Translations under genes and position numbers: made by a program | In this document: piece after piece, positions 23,347 through 33,135 of the stretch | Layout of the letters: each line of letters starts with the position of its first letter | Position numbering within the stretch: position 1 is the first letter of the stretch | Notes under the pieces: generated by a model | The model's database searches: none | The model's input: the letters and a program-made list of their open reading frames with translations, nothing else | What the model was told of the DNA's origin: nothing | Assembly (NCBI GenBank): GCA_031552845.1 | Contig: JAVBMC010000042.1 | Coordinates: 1 to 64,000 of the forward strand | Length of the DNA stretch: 64,000 nucleotides | Source of the DNA: JAVBMC01 sp031552845 | Lineage (GTDB): Bacteria > Verrucomicrobiota > Kiritimatiellia > RFP12 > DVOR01 | Direction: 5' to 3'

Positions 23347-25542
23347 TTACTGGAGGAGGAGTGCCGTAGGGTATCCAATAAAAGTCGCTATCAACCGAAT
23401 GTCGTCCTCACCCGCCTCTTGCCGAATTTGCACATAAGGTGTTAACACATTAAGCTTGCCGCTCACCGTCACACCTGACGGAGCAATCGTGGCAAACGTC
23501 CACTCCGTGCCGGGCTTCATCCGCTCCATGAGGGTGAATTCGACATTGCCGTTTAATACCACGGTGGCAGGCTCCGGCACATTTTGATTGTTATTCCCCG
23601 TGCTATTCATGCGGGCGGTAATCGCCAGCAAGTCATTCTGCTCCCCGGACACCTTCAGGCGGACAGTGGAGCCTTCTTCAAACGTCGTAGCTGATCCCCA
23701 AGTCGACAGGGTGCCAAACTCATCGCCCTCACCCGGCGAGAGCACCGCCGTGGCAGTGAAGATGTTCGGCTTCGGAGCGTCATCATGCTCGACATACCAT
23801 TGATTCATATCGGCCGACCGAATGGTGCCAGTGCCGGATATGTGGCGGCTGTGCTTGAACCGCTCCGACGGATTGTGCACAATGAACCACGAACCGTTGC
23901 GCAAAACAATCCTATTCTCCGGATGCCCCAGCATACGGTTGTCACCCTCAAGATTAAACGGCGAGTTCACCTCGTTAAGCGCAGCGCACAGCCGGATCAT
24001 CTTGCCGCCAATTGAGCCGGCATACAGATCGCCCCGGAAGGTACTGTTCGTGTTGCACAGCAGCACCCGCAAACTACTCCACGTCCCCGCATCACACCCA
24101 AAGGTCAGATCGACAGGCGACGCCTCGCCGCCGGTCACCGCAGCATGCAGATAGAACGCCGTGCCCCCGGAATCACTCTTGTTGAATACCAAAGGCGCCT
24201 TCAAATGCAACGTCAGCGCATCATGTAACGCAAGGTCATAAGCCCCTATCTGCAGAGAGGCCAGCCAGCCATGCCGGATTGTCGCCGCACCGCCGGCAGC
24301 CCCCGGGTCAAGCGTCAAAGTCAGCCCCTCACGCAAAGGCTGAAAGCCCAGCCAGCCGCTGTCATTATTACCACCAAACCCGCTGCGGATATGCCCGACC
24401 GTGACGTCCTGATCCAGCTGATAGGCACCCTCCCGGCGCGGCTGCACGCTGCAATCCAACGTATCGCCCGGCATCCCCGGCTGCAGCCGTGCCAAGCCGG
24501 ACATATTCCTCCAGGAAGCCCCGCTCCACACCACCGGCAATGCCGTATCCAGCCACTCAAACACAGCCGGCGCATCCGGACTGGCCGTAGTAAACGTACC
24601 CGACTCCGCCGCCAGCGTAACAGCAGCCTCATCCTTCGCAAACCCCGCCCGGAAGAAATAGATGCCCTCAGCATCCAAATCCGTCAGCGTCACAGCATAA
24701 GTGCCAAGCTCGGTGATCGGCTCGGCATACTCCACATACGCCTCCCAGCCGCCAGCCGACGCACCTCCATCTGTCCGGCCATAGTATACCCGCAGCGCAC
24801 CCTCTGTTCCGGCCGAGAGCAGCACATCGACATGCACCGTAGCCGCCGTCAGCGAAATACCAGATACGCCTCCATGCACCAGCTGAACCATACCTTGCGG
24901 CGGCGTGGCGGAGAACACCGACCCATCACCCGGATCCACCGGAAAGACAAAGTTCTCAAACGTGTTTTCGCCGCGCCCCTGCCAATCAATGCCAAACCCC
25001 ATCGAACGGTCGCCCCACCCAACAGGCCCATACCCGCCGCCGCCATTATCCAGCCACAAATCAAACTTGTGCCAGCCTGTCGCCAATGTCCGCGTCGCAA
25101 GAGCCACCGCATCCCAAGTGGTGTTATAGATAATCTCCACATCATCGATACACAGCCGTTTGCTATCGTCAAAACACATCGCAAATGTGACCGTGTTGCT
25201 CCCCTCCGGAATATAAATGTAACCGGCATAATTAAACGTCGTGTTCCCCGTCCACGCCCAACCGCCATAATAATCAGGCCCCGGCGGCCAGTAAGGATGA
25301 TCGGGATCATTCGGATTAGCCACAGCATAAGTGCTCGCGTCCCACTCATTAGCCGACCACGCATTAGCCCCATAAGGCCCCGGCACGACGCGCGCCTGCT
25401 GCCCCGACGGATACGACTTCGCCTCCACATGCTTAGCATTGCCCCAGCGCGACTCATACAACCCCGGGGTCGCCTGCACCAACGCCACCCCCAACACCAC
25501 CGCACACGCCACCACACGCAACCTCTTTTGATTCAGGTTCAT
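23347..25542 (-). CDS. Secreted PA14-like/beta-helix surface protein (copy 1)
   Basis: 731 residues. A signal peptide (VVACAVVLGVALVQA) is followed by a PA14-like beta-barrel carbohydrate-binding domain (about 25-200) with GYIYIPEGSNTVTFAMCFDD, RLCIDDVEI and TGWHKFDLWLDNGGGGYG. A fibronectin-III-like stretch with VYYGRTDGGASAGGWEAYVEY and GIYFFRAGFA covers about 225-325. The remaining part is beta-helix-like with NSTFRGDLYAGSIGGKMIRL. It is a paralogue of the two proteins at 26754 and 29462. Probable role: binding or display of glycan at the cell surface. It ends with a hydrophobic PTALLLQ tail resembling those of its paralogues. Confidence 0.7.
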   Translation of the reverse strand: MNLNQKRLRVVACAVVLGVALVQATPGLYESRWGNAKHVEAKSYPSGQQARVVPGPYGANAWSANEWDASTYAVANPNDPDHPYWPPGPDYYGGWAWTGNTTFNYAGYIYIPEGSNTVTFAMCFDDSKRLCIDDVEIIYNTTWDAVALATRTLATGWHKFDLWLDNGGGGYGPVGWGDRSMGFGIDWQGRGENTFENFVFPVDPGDGSVFSATPPQGMVQLVHGGVSGISLTAATVHVDVLLSAGTEGALRVYYGRTDGGASAGGWEAYVEYAEPITELGTYAVTLTDLDAEGIYFFRAGFAKDEAAVTLAAESGTFTTASPDAPAVFEWLDTALPVVWSGASWRNMSGLARLQPGMPGDTLDCSVQPRREGAYQLDQDVTVGHIRSGFGGNNDSGWLGFQPLREGLTLTLDPGAAGGAATIRHGWLASLQIGAYDLALHDALTLHLKAPLVFNKSDSGGTAFYLHAAVTGGEASPVDLTFGCDAGTWSSLRVLLCNTNSTFRGDLYAGSIGGKMIRLCAALNEVNSPFNLEGDNRMLGHPENRIVLRNGSWFIVHNPSERFKHSRHISGTGTIRSADMNQWYVEHDDAPKPNIFTATAVLSPGEGDEFGTLSTWGSATTFEEGSTVRLKVSGEQNDLLAITARMNSTGNNNQNVPEPATVVLNGNVEFTLMERMKPGTEWTFATIAPSGVTVSGKLNVLTPYVQIRQEAGEDDIRLIATFIGYPTALLLQ

Positions 25543-25581
25543 ACTGTCCCTCCTCCTAATCGGTCATTACTGACAACAACA

Positions 25582-26736
25582 CTACTTCTTCACATCAATC
25601 GGCTTGATCAACAGCACCTCACGGTTTGGCAGCCGAGGGAACGGCGCATGCGGCTCCGTCTGATACCAAAACGCCACGCTCGCAATATCATCCTCCAGCG
25701 GCAAATACAACCCGCCATCCTGCCAGCCCAACGCCTGCATCGTCACCTTCAAATCACTCTCAAAGCGGATCGGATCCGTCACGTGCCAACGGTAAAGCCC
25801 GAACCGCTGCCCCGGCTTATAACACACATCCGGCGGCAGCACCTGCACCAGCCCCGCATACGGCGTGCTGAACTCCCTATACTTGCCATCACGGTCAAAG
25901 TTATACGAACCGCAGAAATAATCCTCCGTGCCCGTCCCCGCAATCGTCGGAAACGCCTTGTCTCCATCCATATAAAACTTTATCTCGCCCTCGCCCCACC
26001 AGCCGGGACTGCGCGCCTCCCACGCCATGTACGTCCCGACATAGTGTCCCTTGCCCTTGATGCCATCGACCAGCGTCACCACATCCTTCGCCTTGAGGGG
26101 ATTCACCCGCCGGAACTGCGCATGCAAATACGCCGCATCCCGCGGCACATCACCCAGCGCGTAATTGATCTGATAGAAAATCCGACACTCCTCCTCCGCC
26201 AGATTCTCCACCGTCACCTTTGCCCGTTTGCGGAACGGCATCGTCCAATAACAATTAAACGCGCTGCCCGGATTCACATTCACCATCAGCGAATTATTCT
26301 GACAATACTCCTGCCACCCGCACGTAAAGAAATCTCCCAACGGACACTCAATTGAAGGCGACTCCTCCCCATCCCAATAGAAGCGGATAATCATCTCCCG
26401 CGTGCGGTTCAATGGCGAAGGCGTCATCCAAATCTGCTGAATCGCGCCGCTCCCCTCAATCTCCGCCAGCGTAAACGTCGACTTCCCCGCAATCTTCACA
26501 TACGGCGAAATCTTCCACCCCTGCCCCAGCTCCCGCGCATTCTTCAAAGCCGGTCCATTAGTTGCCATCGCCGCCATCCCCTTCTCGCCGGTAAAGTTCT
26601 CCGGCGAGATCGACCGCGACTGCGCGTCCGACAGCAAATGCAAATTCGAGCGGTTCACCGACAACCCGTCAAACGACGAACACCCCGCCACCGCCACGGA
26701 TAACACAACAGCACACCAAAAGCCCAGCTTCTTCAT
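25582..26736 (-). CDS. DUF2961/GH172-family lipoprotein
   Basis: 384 residues with a lipoprotein signal (VLSVAVAGCSSF, Cys about 19). The body has the DUF2961 features: SRSISPENFTGEKGMAAMAT, GSGAIQQIWMTPSPLNRTRE, GEIKFYMDGDKAFPTIAGTG and TEDYFCGSYNF near residue 265, in which the TEDYF glutamate is part of the active-site region. Members of this family, now GH172, include difructose-anhydride synthases and arabinofuranosidases, so a glycosidase on fructo- or arabinofuranosides is plausible. It sits between two PA14 proteins, 17 bp after the 3' end of one and 39 bp before the other, consistent with a glycan-processing operon. Confidence 0.8.
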   Translation of the reverse strand: MKKLGFWCAVVLSVAVAGCSSFDGLSVNRSNLHLLSDAQSRSISPENFTGEKGMAAMATNGPALKNARELGQGWKISPYVKIAGKSTFTLAEIEGSGAIQQIWMTPSPLNRTREMIIRFYWDGEESPSIECPLGDFFTCGWQEYCQNNSLMVNVNPGSAFNCYWTMPFRKRAKVTVENLAEEECRIFYQINYALGDVPRDAAYLHAQFRRVNPLKAKDVVTLVDGIKGKGHYVGTYMAWEARSPGWWGEGEIKFYMDGDKAFPTIAGTGTEDYFCGSYNFDRDGKYREFSTPYAGLVQVLPPDVCYKPGQRFGLYRWHVTDPIRFESDLKVTMQALGWQDGGLYLPLEDDIASVAFWYQTEPHAPFPRLPNREVLLIKPIDVKK

Positions 26737-26753
26737 ACAGGCTCCTCAATACC

Positions 26754-29240
26754 TCAATATACTAAAAGCGTCAACGGCGCATAGAGTGCTTCAAACTGCA
26801 CGCTGCCGCTAACTTCCCGGCTGATGATTTGCACATTAGGTGTTTTCGAAACCAGCGTGCCGGTCACTGCGCTCTGAGGACGGTTGATCGTTAAGAATGC
26901 CCATGTCTGCCCGGGCAAAGGATGCGCCTCTTTGTTCATAACGAACTCCACTCCACCAGCCACATTGACCGTGCCGGAAGCATTGACCTTAACCAAGTCG
27001 TTATCCGCTGCATTCAGCTTAATCTGCATTCGAGTACCGGCATCCATGAAAAGATTGCTGCAGAAAAGCTCCAACGTGCCTCTGGCACTTACATCGACAC
27101 CCGGAGCCAACACAGCCCTCTCGCCCAAGCGCAGCTCACGACGCAGATCACTTCCTTCTTGCGCCCAGCCATTCATGTTCACAGAACGTATCTGCCCAAT
27201 CCCCATCACCGTGCGATTCAGCGGCTGATTAGCCGGAGGCTCCTGCAGCAGCAGCCGGCAACGCGCATTGCCCAGAATCACACGATTGTCCGAATGCCCC
27301 AATGCTTCAATATAAGGCGATAGCAGGTTGTCGTTATGTATTCTGCCGCCAAGGCACAAACGCACAGCAAACTGTCCATTGCCCTTATTAACCGTGAACG
27401 GATCCTTGCCCGCCGCACCGACAATAATATCCCCGGTAAATGAATTGTCCGGATGCGTGAACATCACATCAAGCGGATAATAAATATCATCGTTCGATGG
27501 ATTAACCAACGTAATCGCCGGCTTCCCAGGCACCGCGCCGCCGGTGATACGCGAATATACTAATGCATAGTGAGCATAATATTTTTCGCCCGTCACCTTC
27601 CATGGCGATGCCAAATTGAGCACCAGCATATCACGCAAAGCAGTGCTCGAGCTCCCCACTTGAATATCGCGATGTTCCCCCGCCATATGCCAATGCGCTT
27701 CCGTCGCCGCACCGCCATTGTCTACCGTTAGCGTAACAGCCTCAGTCAGGTCATTCCCCGGCGCAAAGCGGATGTCATAATCTTTACCCAGCCCACAGAC
27801 CAGATAACCAAACGACACATCATTCGTAATCGTATGCGTACGCGTGCGCCCGTTGCCGGTATTAAACACCAGCTGATCCTTCGCAACGCCCGGCACCGGG
27901 CGATCCAATCCGCTGGTGTTCTTCCAGGCAGCCGGATCATGCCAATCCACCGTTCCCGCCGTACCGACCCACTCAAACTTCGTCGGCAGACTCTCATCAC
28001 CGGTTGTAAATGAAAGCGATGCACCCGCGTAACTCGCCACACCACCCAGCACGACTGCATGCCGGTAAAAATACTTCTGCCCCAGCGTCAGCCCCTCAAC
28101 CGGCACGCCATACTGCGCTTCACCAGCCGTGAGTTCACCTGCATAGTCCACGTGCCCCAGCCACCCCGTGTCAGATGCCCCCTTGTCAGTCGCCCCATAA
28201 TAAACACGCAGGACTGCCTCTGCTAGATCCGTTGCCGCCAGCCTCACTGACGCCGGCAAGAGTGCCGAAGTGCCGCGGACGTTCTGTGCCGTCAACGAAG
28301 TGACCGGCACGCTATTCACAAACGACGTCACAACAGTTGAAGCTTCCTCACCTTCCGCACTAAACACGCATTGGTAATAACAACGTTGCCCCAGCTCCAA
28401 ACCGGTCAGCACCACATCATAAGTCCCGCTAGCAGTAATCGTCTCCGGATATTCCACAACAAAAAGCCACGCATCGCCTGCCTCCGGCACAGCCGATCCA
28501 TAATAGACGCGCAATGTTCCCTCGGTATTCTCACCCGCCACAATCGCAACCGGCAGCACCGTCGCGCTCGTCCCGCCTTGCGGCACGCCAACGTTCGGAA
28601 TCAAAGCCGCCCCCGGAGGCAGCTCTGTTCTAAACAACGAACCATCGCCCGGATCAACCGGAAACACGAAATTAGCGGCAGCAGTACTATTACGCCCCGC
28701 CCAATCAATACCAAACCCGATGCCGCGCCCTGTCCCCCAAGCACCATCCGGCGGACCATAGCCGCTGCTGCCATTATCAAACCACACATCAAACTTATGC
28801 CAGCCCGGCGTCAGCATACGCGTGCCAATCGCCACCGCATTCCATGTCAGATTGCGGAACAGCTCCGCATCATCAATACACAACCGGCGCGCATCATCAA
28901 AGCATGCGCCAAAAGTTACAGTAGTATAATCTGCAGGAATCTTGATATACCCCGTATAATAGAACGTAGTGTTATCCGCCCAACCGCCCTTCGGCGACGG
29001 CCAATTCGTCACCGACGAATCATTCGGATCCAAGACAACATTATTATTATACGCCCGCGCAGCATAAGGTGCCAAAGTGATGCGATCCTTAGTGCTGGCA
29101 GAATACTTATTATCATTCACCTGCCGCCCCGAATACCGCGACTCATACAACCCCGGCACCGATGCCCCTTGAACGATACCCGCAGCCATGACTGCTACAG
29201 CAAACCCCAAACCCACCTTCACTGCTCTCATCACTTTCAT
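26754..29240 (-). CDS. Secreted PA14-like/beta-helix surface protein (copy 2)
   Basis: 828 residues from the ATG at 29240, selected because GGAGG lies 8 bp upstream and a signal peptide (KVGLGFAVAVMAAGIVQGA) follows at once. The N-terminal PA14-like domain contains GYIKIPADYTTVTFGACFDD, RLCIDDAEL and GWHKFDVWFDNGSSGYGPP. Two fibronectin-III-like repeats follow (RVYYGSAVPEAGDAWLFVVE; RVYYGATDKGASDTGWLGHV), and then a beta-helix region with FEWVGTAGTVDWHDPAAWKN. The signal peptide and ribosome binding site are nearly identical in DNA to those of the next copy, pointing to recent duplication. It ends APLTLLVY. Confidence 0.7.
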   Translation of the reverse strand: MKVMRAVKVGLGFAVAVMAAGIVQGASVPGLYESRYSGRQVNDNKYSASTKDRITLAPYAARAYNNNVVLDPNDSSVTNWPSPKGGWADNTTFYYTGYIKIPADYTTVTFGACFDDARRLCIDDAELFRNLTWNAVAIGTRMLTPGWHKFDVWFDNGSSGYGPPDGAWGTGRGIGFGIDWAGRNSTAAANFVFPVDPGDGSLFRTELPPGAALIPNVGVPQGGTSATVLPVAIVAGENTEGTLRVYYGSAVPEAGDAWLFVVEYPETITASGTYDVVLTGLELGQRCYYQCVFSAEGEEASTVVTSFVNSVPVTSLTAQNVRGTSALLPASVRLAATDLAEAVLRVYYGATDKGASDTGWLGHVDYAGELTAGEAQYGVPVEGLTLGQKYFYRHAVVLGGVASYAGASLSFTTGDESLPTKFEWVGTAGTVDWHDPAAWKNTSGLDRPVPGVAKDQLVFNTGNGRTRTHTITNDVSFGYLVCGLGKDYDIRFAPGNDLTEAVTLTVDNGGAATEAHWHMAGEHRDIQVGSSSTALRDMLVLNLASPWKVTGEKYYAHYALVYSRITGGAVPGKPAITLVNPSNDDIYYPLDVMFTHPDNSFTGDIIVGAAGKDPFTVNKGNGQFAVRLCLGGRIHNDNLLSPYIEALGHSDNRVILGNARCRLLLQEPPANQPLNRTVMGIGQIRSVNMNGWAQEGSDLRRELRLGERAVLAPGVDVSARGTLELFCSNLFMDAGTRMQIKLNAADNDLVKVNASGTVNVAGGVEFVMNKEAHPLPGQTWAFLTINRPQSAVTGTLVSKTPNVQIISREVSGSVQFEALYAPLTLLVY

Positions 29241-29257
29241 ACGTTCATCCTCCAAGC

Positions 29258-29288
29258 CCCGGGAGGCAGACCCCATCCGCCTCCCGGG
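29258..29288. other. Hairpin in the leader of PA14 copy 2
   Basis: CCCGGGAGGC (29258-29267) and GCCTCCCGGG (29279-29288) form a perfect 10-bp stem. It lies 4 bp upstream of the Shine-Dalgarno site, so it could influence translation or mark a processing site. No T-tract follows. The rest of 29289-29461 shows no gene. Confidence 0.5.
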
Positions 29289-29461
29289 CGCACTCATTTT
29301 CTAATCCTAATCAACTCAATACAGCGTGATAGCACAAATCCAACGGATTGACGTCACGCTGACCTTCAAAATCAAAGCCACATCAAAGATTCCAAAAACA
29401 AACAGCCCAGTTTGGCGCAAGCATTCGACACGAAACCGGGCAGTGTCTTACAAAACTTTAA

Positions 29462-32400
29462 CTAACGCAGTTGTAACACTGTATACGCATTCACCGAAGT
29501 CGCCTGCACCGTCCACCCCGTTGTTGCATCACCCGCCAACGACAGTCTAAAGACATACGGAAGATTTGGCTGACGTTCGATCTTCAAATGATTTTCAAAT
29601 TGCGTTGCCGTTGGGGCAATCTTCATTATGTCCCACGTCATGCCAATCGGCATGGGATGACTTGTTGATTGAAGCTTTACCCGCCCCTGCAAATCAACCG
29701 GTCCGGTCACATTAACGTTAATCACATCAGCCGCCTGCGTCTCGGGATTCACCTTGAAGATATAGCGGGCGTTTGCATCGCCGCTCAACCCCGTAGCTGC
29801 GATAGTCAAAGCACCCATCCCCTCCGCTCCCGTTTGGGCGTGTGGCATCAATGTGGCACCGCTGCCAAGATGCAGCTTGCCCTGTGGTAAAAGGTTATCA
29901 TAGCCTCCTCCTTGATCCGCCAAACCTGCACTGATGACGCCGTTTCCGCTGACCTTGCGGTTCAGTGTAGCCGGCTCCTCGGCTGCAGGGGCAACCAGAC
30001 TCAAAGCCGAGTTGCGCTGGAGGATAATTTTGTTGTCAGGGTGTCCCAGCGTGCTATCGGTTGCGGGCGCTACGCCAGAACGCCCGACACGCAACTCAAC
30101 GGTTCCCGCGGTCGTTGAGATGCGATTGCCAACGTAAAGATCGCCTCGGAATGAGTTAGCCGGATTGATTAAGGAGAAGTGTACGTGTCCCCACTCGCTG
30201 GACTCTATAGATAGTGTGATGTCCGAAGGCGCCGCATCCGTTCCGCCAATAAGACGAGCATAACACGGGATGTTGTACTGATAAGCCGCAGTTTTATGAA
30301 AGACGAACGGTTTATTCAACGCGAGTACTAATGGGGTACTCAAGGATGTGCCAAAGTTTAAATCGCGTAACGAGCCAACAGCTAGAAACGAGAATGGCGT
30401 ACCATCGGGCGTATCAAAAGTGAGCACGACGGGATTCTCGCCCGTTGCAGTGAACGTAACGCTATGGTTCTCACCATCGTTAATCTGCACACTCGAAACG
30501 ACCACATCTTCAGAAAGTTCAATACTGCGGCTCACCAATGGTCCGCTCACGAGTCCACCTTCAATCAGATTAATAATCACTTTGTCACCCATGAACTGCG
30601 GTGTCTTACGAACAGAAGGCCTATTGGGCTGCCAAACGCCGGGGGCGAACCAGTTCGCGTTCGTCGCCAACCAAGTAAACGTGTCAGGTGCCTCGAACGC
30701 ATAAGTTGTAAACGTCCACGGCGTCGCTGCGAACTTCTCGCCCGCGCTGTTGGAGATGGAGTGGCGATAGTAATACGTATGCCCAGCGCTCAACCCCTCG
30801 GTCAACGTGAGCCGATAGGAACCCACTGCGGTAGCTTGATCGGGATATACCGCGCATGACGTCCAAGCACTGGGGCTTGCCCCGCCATCCGTCTCGCCGT
30901 AATAAACGCGCAATGTGCCCTCTTGCTCAGGTTCGAGAGAGAGAACCTCCGCACCAACTTGCGCTTGAGCCGCATCAACTTCTGTTGCCGCGAGATTCTG
31001 AACTGCCGGGCCCGAATCCAGCTTGATTGCCACCAGCGTCCATGGTGATTCACTCCCTATCACCTCATAGCCGTAACCAGGCGTTTTATATGAGGGTTGG
31101 AATGTAAACGCTTTGGCCTGTTCAACCCGCATAATCGTCCACTGTGTGCCGATTGGAAAATCCGAACTGGCTGCGATCAACTCCAAGCGATTCGAAAAGA
31201 CATAGTGATCAACTGTTCTTTTGTAATACGTATCCAAACTGCCCTGATAATGCTTTACAGACAATAGGTCACACTGGGTTGCAGACATTAAATCTAGGCG
31301 CACCGTGGCATTGGTATCAAAGGTAATGGCACTGCCAATGATACTGATAGTGCCGGTCGTCCCGTTGGCGGAAGAAGGCTCAATGAGGGCATTCGATCCG
31401 AAGGAAAGACGGGCGTCATTGCTGTTGTTATAACCATCTGTGGTAATGGTCAGTGCTTCTATCGAGCCACTCCCTTGGATGGTACGGTCGAGCACCGGAT
31501 GAAAGGCTCCCGGCCAAATGATCAACTTGCCGCTCGTGTGATCGAAAATAATCTTATTGGCCACATGTCCAAACATTGAGTTTTGGGCATCTGGACGGCC
31601 AACGATGACGTACGAATTCGTGCTGAGATGGAGATCGCCGCGAAAGTCATTGGCCGGGTTAGACAGCGTAATGCGCGGCCTGCCGCCGGCACCAAAACAC
31701 GTGATATTACGCAATGCGTCTTCGGCTCCACCCGTCAGGCGAGCTTTCAGATACAGCTCTGTGGCATTTCCATCAGAGGTTGCCGTCAACATCAACGGAT
31801 TTTGAAGCGCCAAGTTCATGCGCACGGAATCACTGCCAAGCGTCAACGAACTCTTGGCCACAGCGGTAATCTTGCTTGTTCCGCCGAGCGCATCAAGCGA
31901 GAGAGTAACTCCGGACACACCCGGAACAATGCTGCTGGAATATGCGGCGGCTTGTGTCAGTTCTGCAAAAGCGATGCCGTTGTTGACTGTCAGCGCAATG
32001 TTATTTGTGAGAAACACTTTGTCTCCGGGGGCACCGGGCATCGTGCGCATCAAGTCGTCGAGGTTCAGCCACAGCGGCGTATGCCAAACAGCGGTCCCTA
32101 CACCTCCAATCCAGCGAAAACTTGCCGGATCACCGGAACTCAATGGCGTAACCGCGTATGTTACAGGGGAAAAGAACACTCTGCCGTGATGCGTTTCCTC
32201 AAATGCGTGACGGTAATAATAGGTTTGAGCCTCGACCAGCCCGGTGACCGGGATCACATACTCGCCTGTCGCATTAACAGAATTCTCAAGCTCGACACAT
32301 GATGTCCAAGCAGACTCCACTTTGCCGCCGTCAGTCAGCCCATAATAAACGCGCAGCTTGCCGGACGCATTACGCATAGCCACGCGCGCCGGCAAATCCG

Positions 32401-33082
32401 CCGAACTGCCAGTGACCATTTGCGCCGGCAAAGAAGAAATGTCTGCATAGTTCGGCGGCATCTCTGCCGAAAACAAACTGCCGTCGCCCGGGTCTTGAGG
32501 AAATTCAAAGTTCGCCCGCGTCGTCACGCCACGCCCTTGCCAATCCACGCCAAAGCCAATATCATTAGGCGACCAAGCTGCCGGGCCATACGAACCCGTC
32601 CCATTGTCAAACCACACATCAAACTTATGCCAGCCGGTCGCAAACGTACGCGTCACGCTTGCCATTGTGGAATAAGTTGTCGCGCGCAAAATCTCAACAT
32701 CATCAATACACAGCCGAATCATATCATCAAACCCGGCAGCAAACGTTACAGTATTGCTCCCCTCATTAATGTACATGTATCCGGTGTAATAAAAACTGAT
32801 GTTACTGTTCCATCCCTTAGCGGCCACTCCAAACGGCGGCCAATTCGTCACTGTATTATCGACAGGGCTCACGACCACATTGTTATTCTTCGCATTCGCG
32901 GCAAACGGCCCCAAGGTCACACGCTCCTTCAAGTTGGCCGGATACGTTGTATTAGCATTCACCAAACGTGAGGCATAACGTGCCTCCCACAGTCCCGGCA
33001 CCGACTCCGCCTGAAGTATCCCAGCAGCCATGACTGCGACAGTAAACCTCAAACCAATCTTCACTACTCTCATCATTTTCAT
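29462..33082 (-). CDS. Secreted PA14-like/beta-helix surface protein (copy 3, large)
   Basis: 1206 residues from the ATG at 33082 (GGAGG 8 bp upstream, signal peptide RFTVAVMAAGILQAES). PA14-like domain about 25-200 with YTGYMYINEGSNTVTFAAGF, RLCIDDVEIL and GWHKFDVWFDNGTGSYGPA. The protein then has two cassettes of a fibronectin-III-like unit (RVYYGLTDGGKVESAWTSCV; RVYYGETDGGASPSAWTSCA), each followed by a beta-helix block beginning FRWIGGVGTAVWHTPLW or FTWLATNANWFAPGVWQPN. The second cassette explains the larger size. It probably acts at the cell surface in glycan binding. The last residues are AYTVLQLR. Confidence 0.7.
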   Translation of the reverse strand: MKMMRVVKIGLRFTVAVMAAGILQAESVPGLWEARYASRLVNANTTYPANLKERVTLGPFAANAKNNNVVVSPVDNTVTNWPPFGVAAKGWNSNISFYYTGYMYINEGSNTVTFAAGFDDMIRLCIDDVEILRATTYSTMASVTRTFATGWHKFDVWFDNGTGSYGPAAWSPNDIGFGVDWQGRGVTTRANFEFPQDPGDGSLFSAEMPPNYADISSLPAQMVTGSSADLPARVAMRNASGKLRVYYGLTDGGKVESAWTSCVELENSVNATGEYVIPVTGLVEAQTYYYRHAFEETHHGRVFFSPVTYAVTPLSSGDPASFRWIGGVGTAVWHTPLWLNLDDLMRTMPGAPGDKVFLTNNIALTVNNGIAFAELTQAAAYSSSIVPGVSGVTLSLDALGGTSKITAVAKSSLTLGSDSVRMNLALQNPLMLTATSDGNATELYLKARLTGGAEDALRNITCFGAGGRPRITLSNPANDFRGDLHLSTNSYVIVGRPDAQNSMFGHVANKIIFDHTSGKLIIWPGAFHPVLDRTIQGSGSIEALTITTDGYNNSNDARLSFGSNALIEPSSANGTTGTISIIGSAITFDTNATVRLDLMSATQCDLLSVKHYQGSLDTYYKRTVDHYVFSNRLELIAASSDFPIGTQWTIMRVEQAKAFTFQPSYKTPGYGYEVIGSESPWTLVAIKLDSGPAVQNLAATEVDAAQAQVGAEVLSLEPEQEGTLRVYYGETDGGASPSAWTSCAVYPDQATAVGSYRLTLTEGLSAGHTYYYRHSISNSAGEKFAATPWTFTTYAFEAPDTFTWLATNANWFAPGVWQPNRPSVRKTPQFMGDKVIINLIEGGLVSGPLVSRSIELSEDVVVSSVQINDGENHSVTFTATGENPVVLTFDTPDGTPFSFLAVGSLRDLNFGTSLSTPLVLALNKPFVFHKTAAYQYNIPCYARLIGGTDAAPSDITLSIESSEWGHVHFSLINPANSFRGDLYVGNRISTTAGTVELRVGRSGVAPATDSTLGHPDNKIILQRNSALSLVAPAAEEPATLNRKVSGNGVISAGLADQGGGYDNLLPQGKLHLGSGATLMPHAQTGAEGMGALTIAATGLSGDANARYIFKVNPETQAADVINVNVTGPVDLQGRVKLQSTSHPMPIGMTWDIMKIAPTATQFENHLKIERQPNLPYVFRLSLAGDATTGWTVQATSVNAYTVLQLR

Positions 33083-33135
33083 ACGTTCATCCTCCAAGTC
33101 CCAAGAGCTACAATGTGCCCCGGGCTGCCTTTACA

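Noticed and set aside
24271..26355. 694-codon plus-strand frame opposite the PA14 and GH172 genes
   Set aside because: Arg/Pro/His-rich, no motif, lies antisense to genes with signal peptides and conserved motifs.
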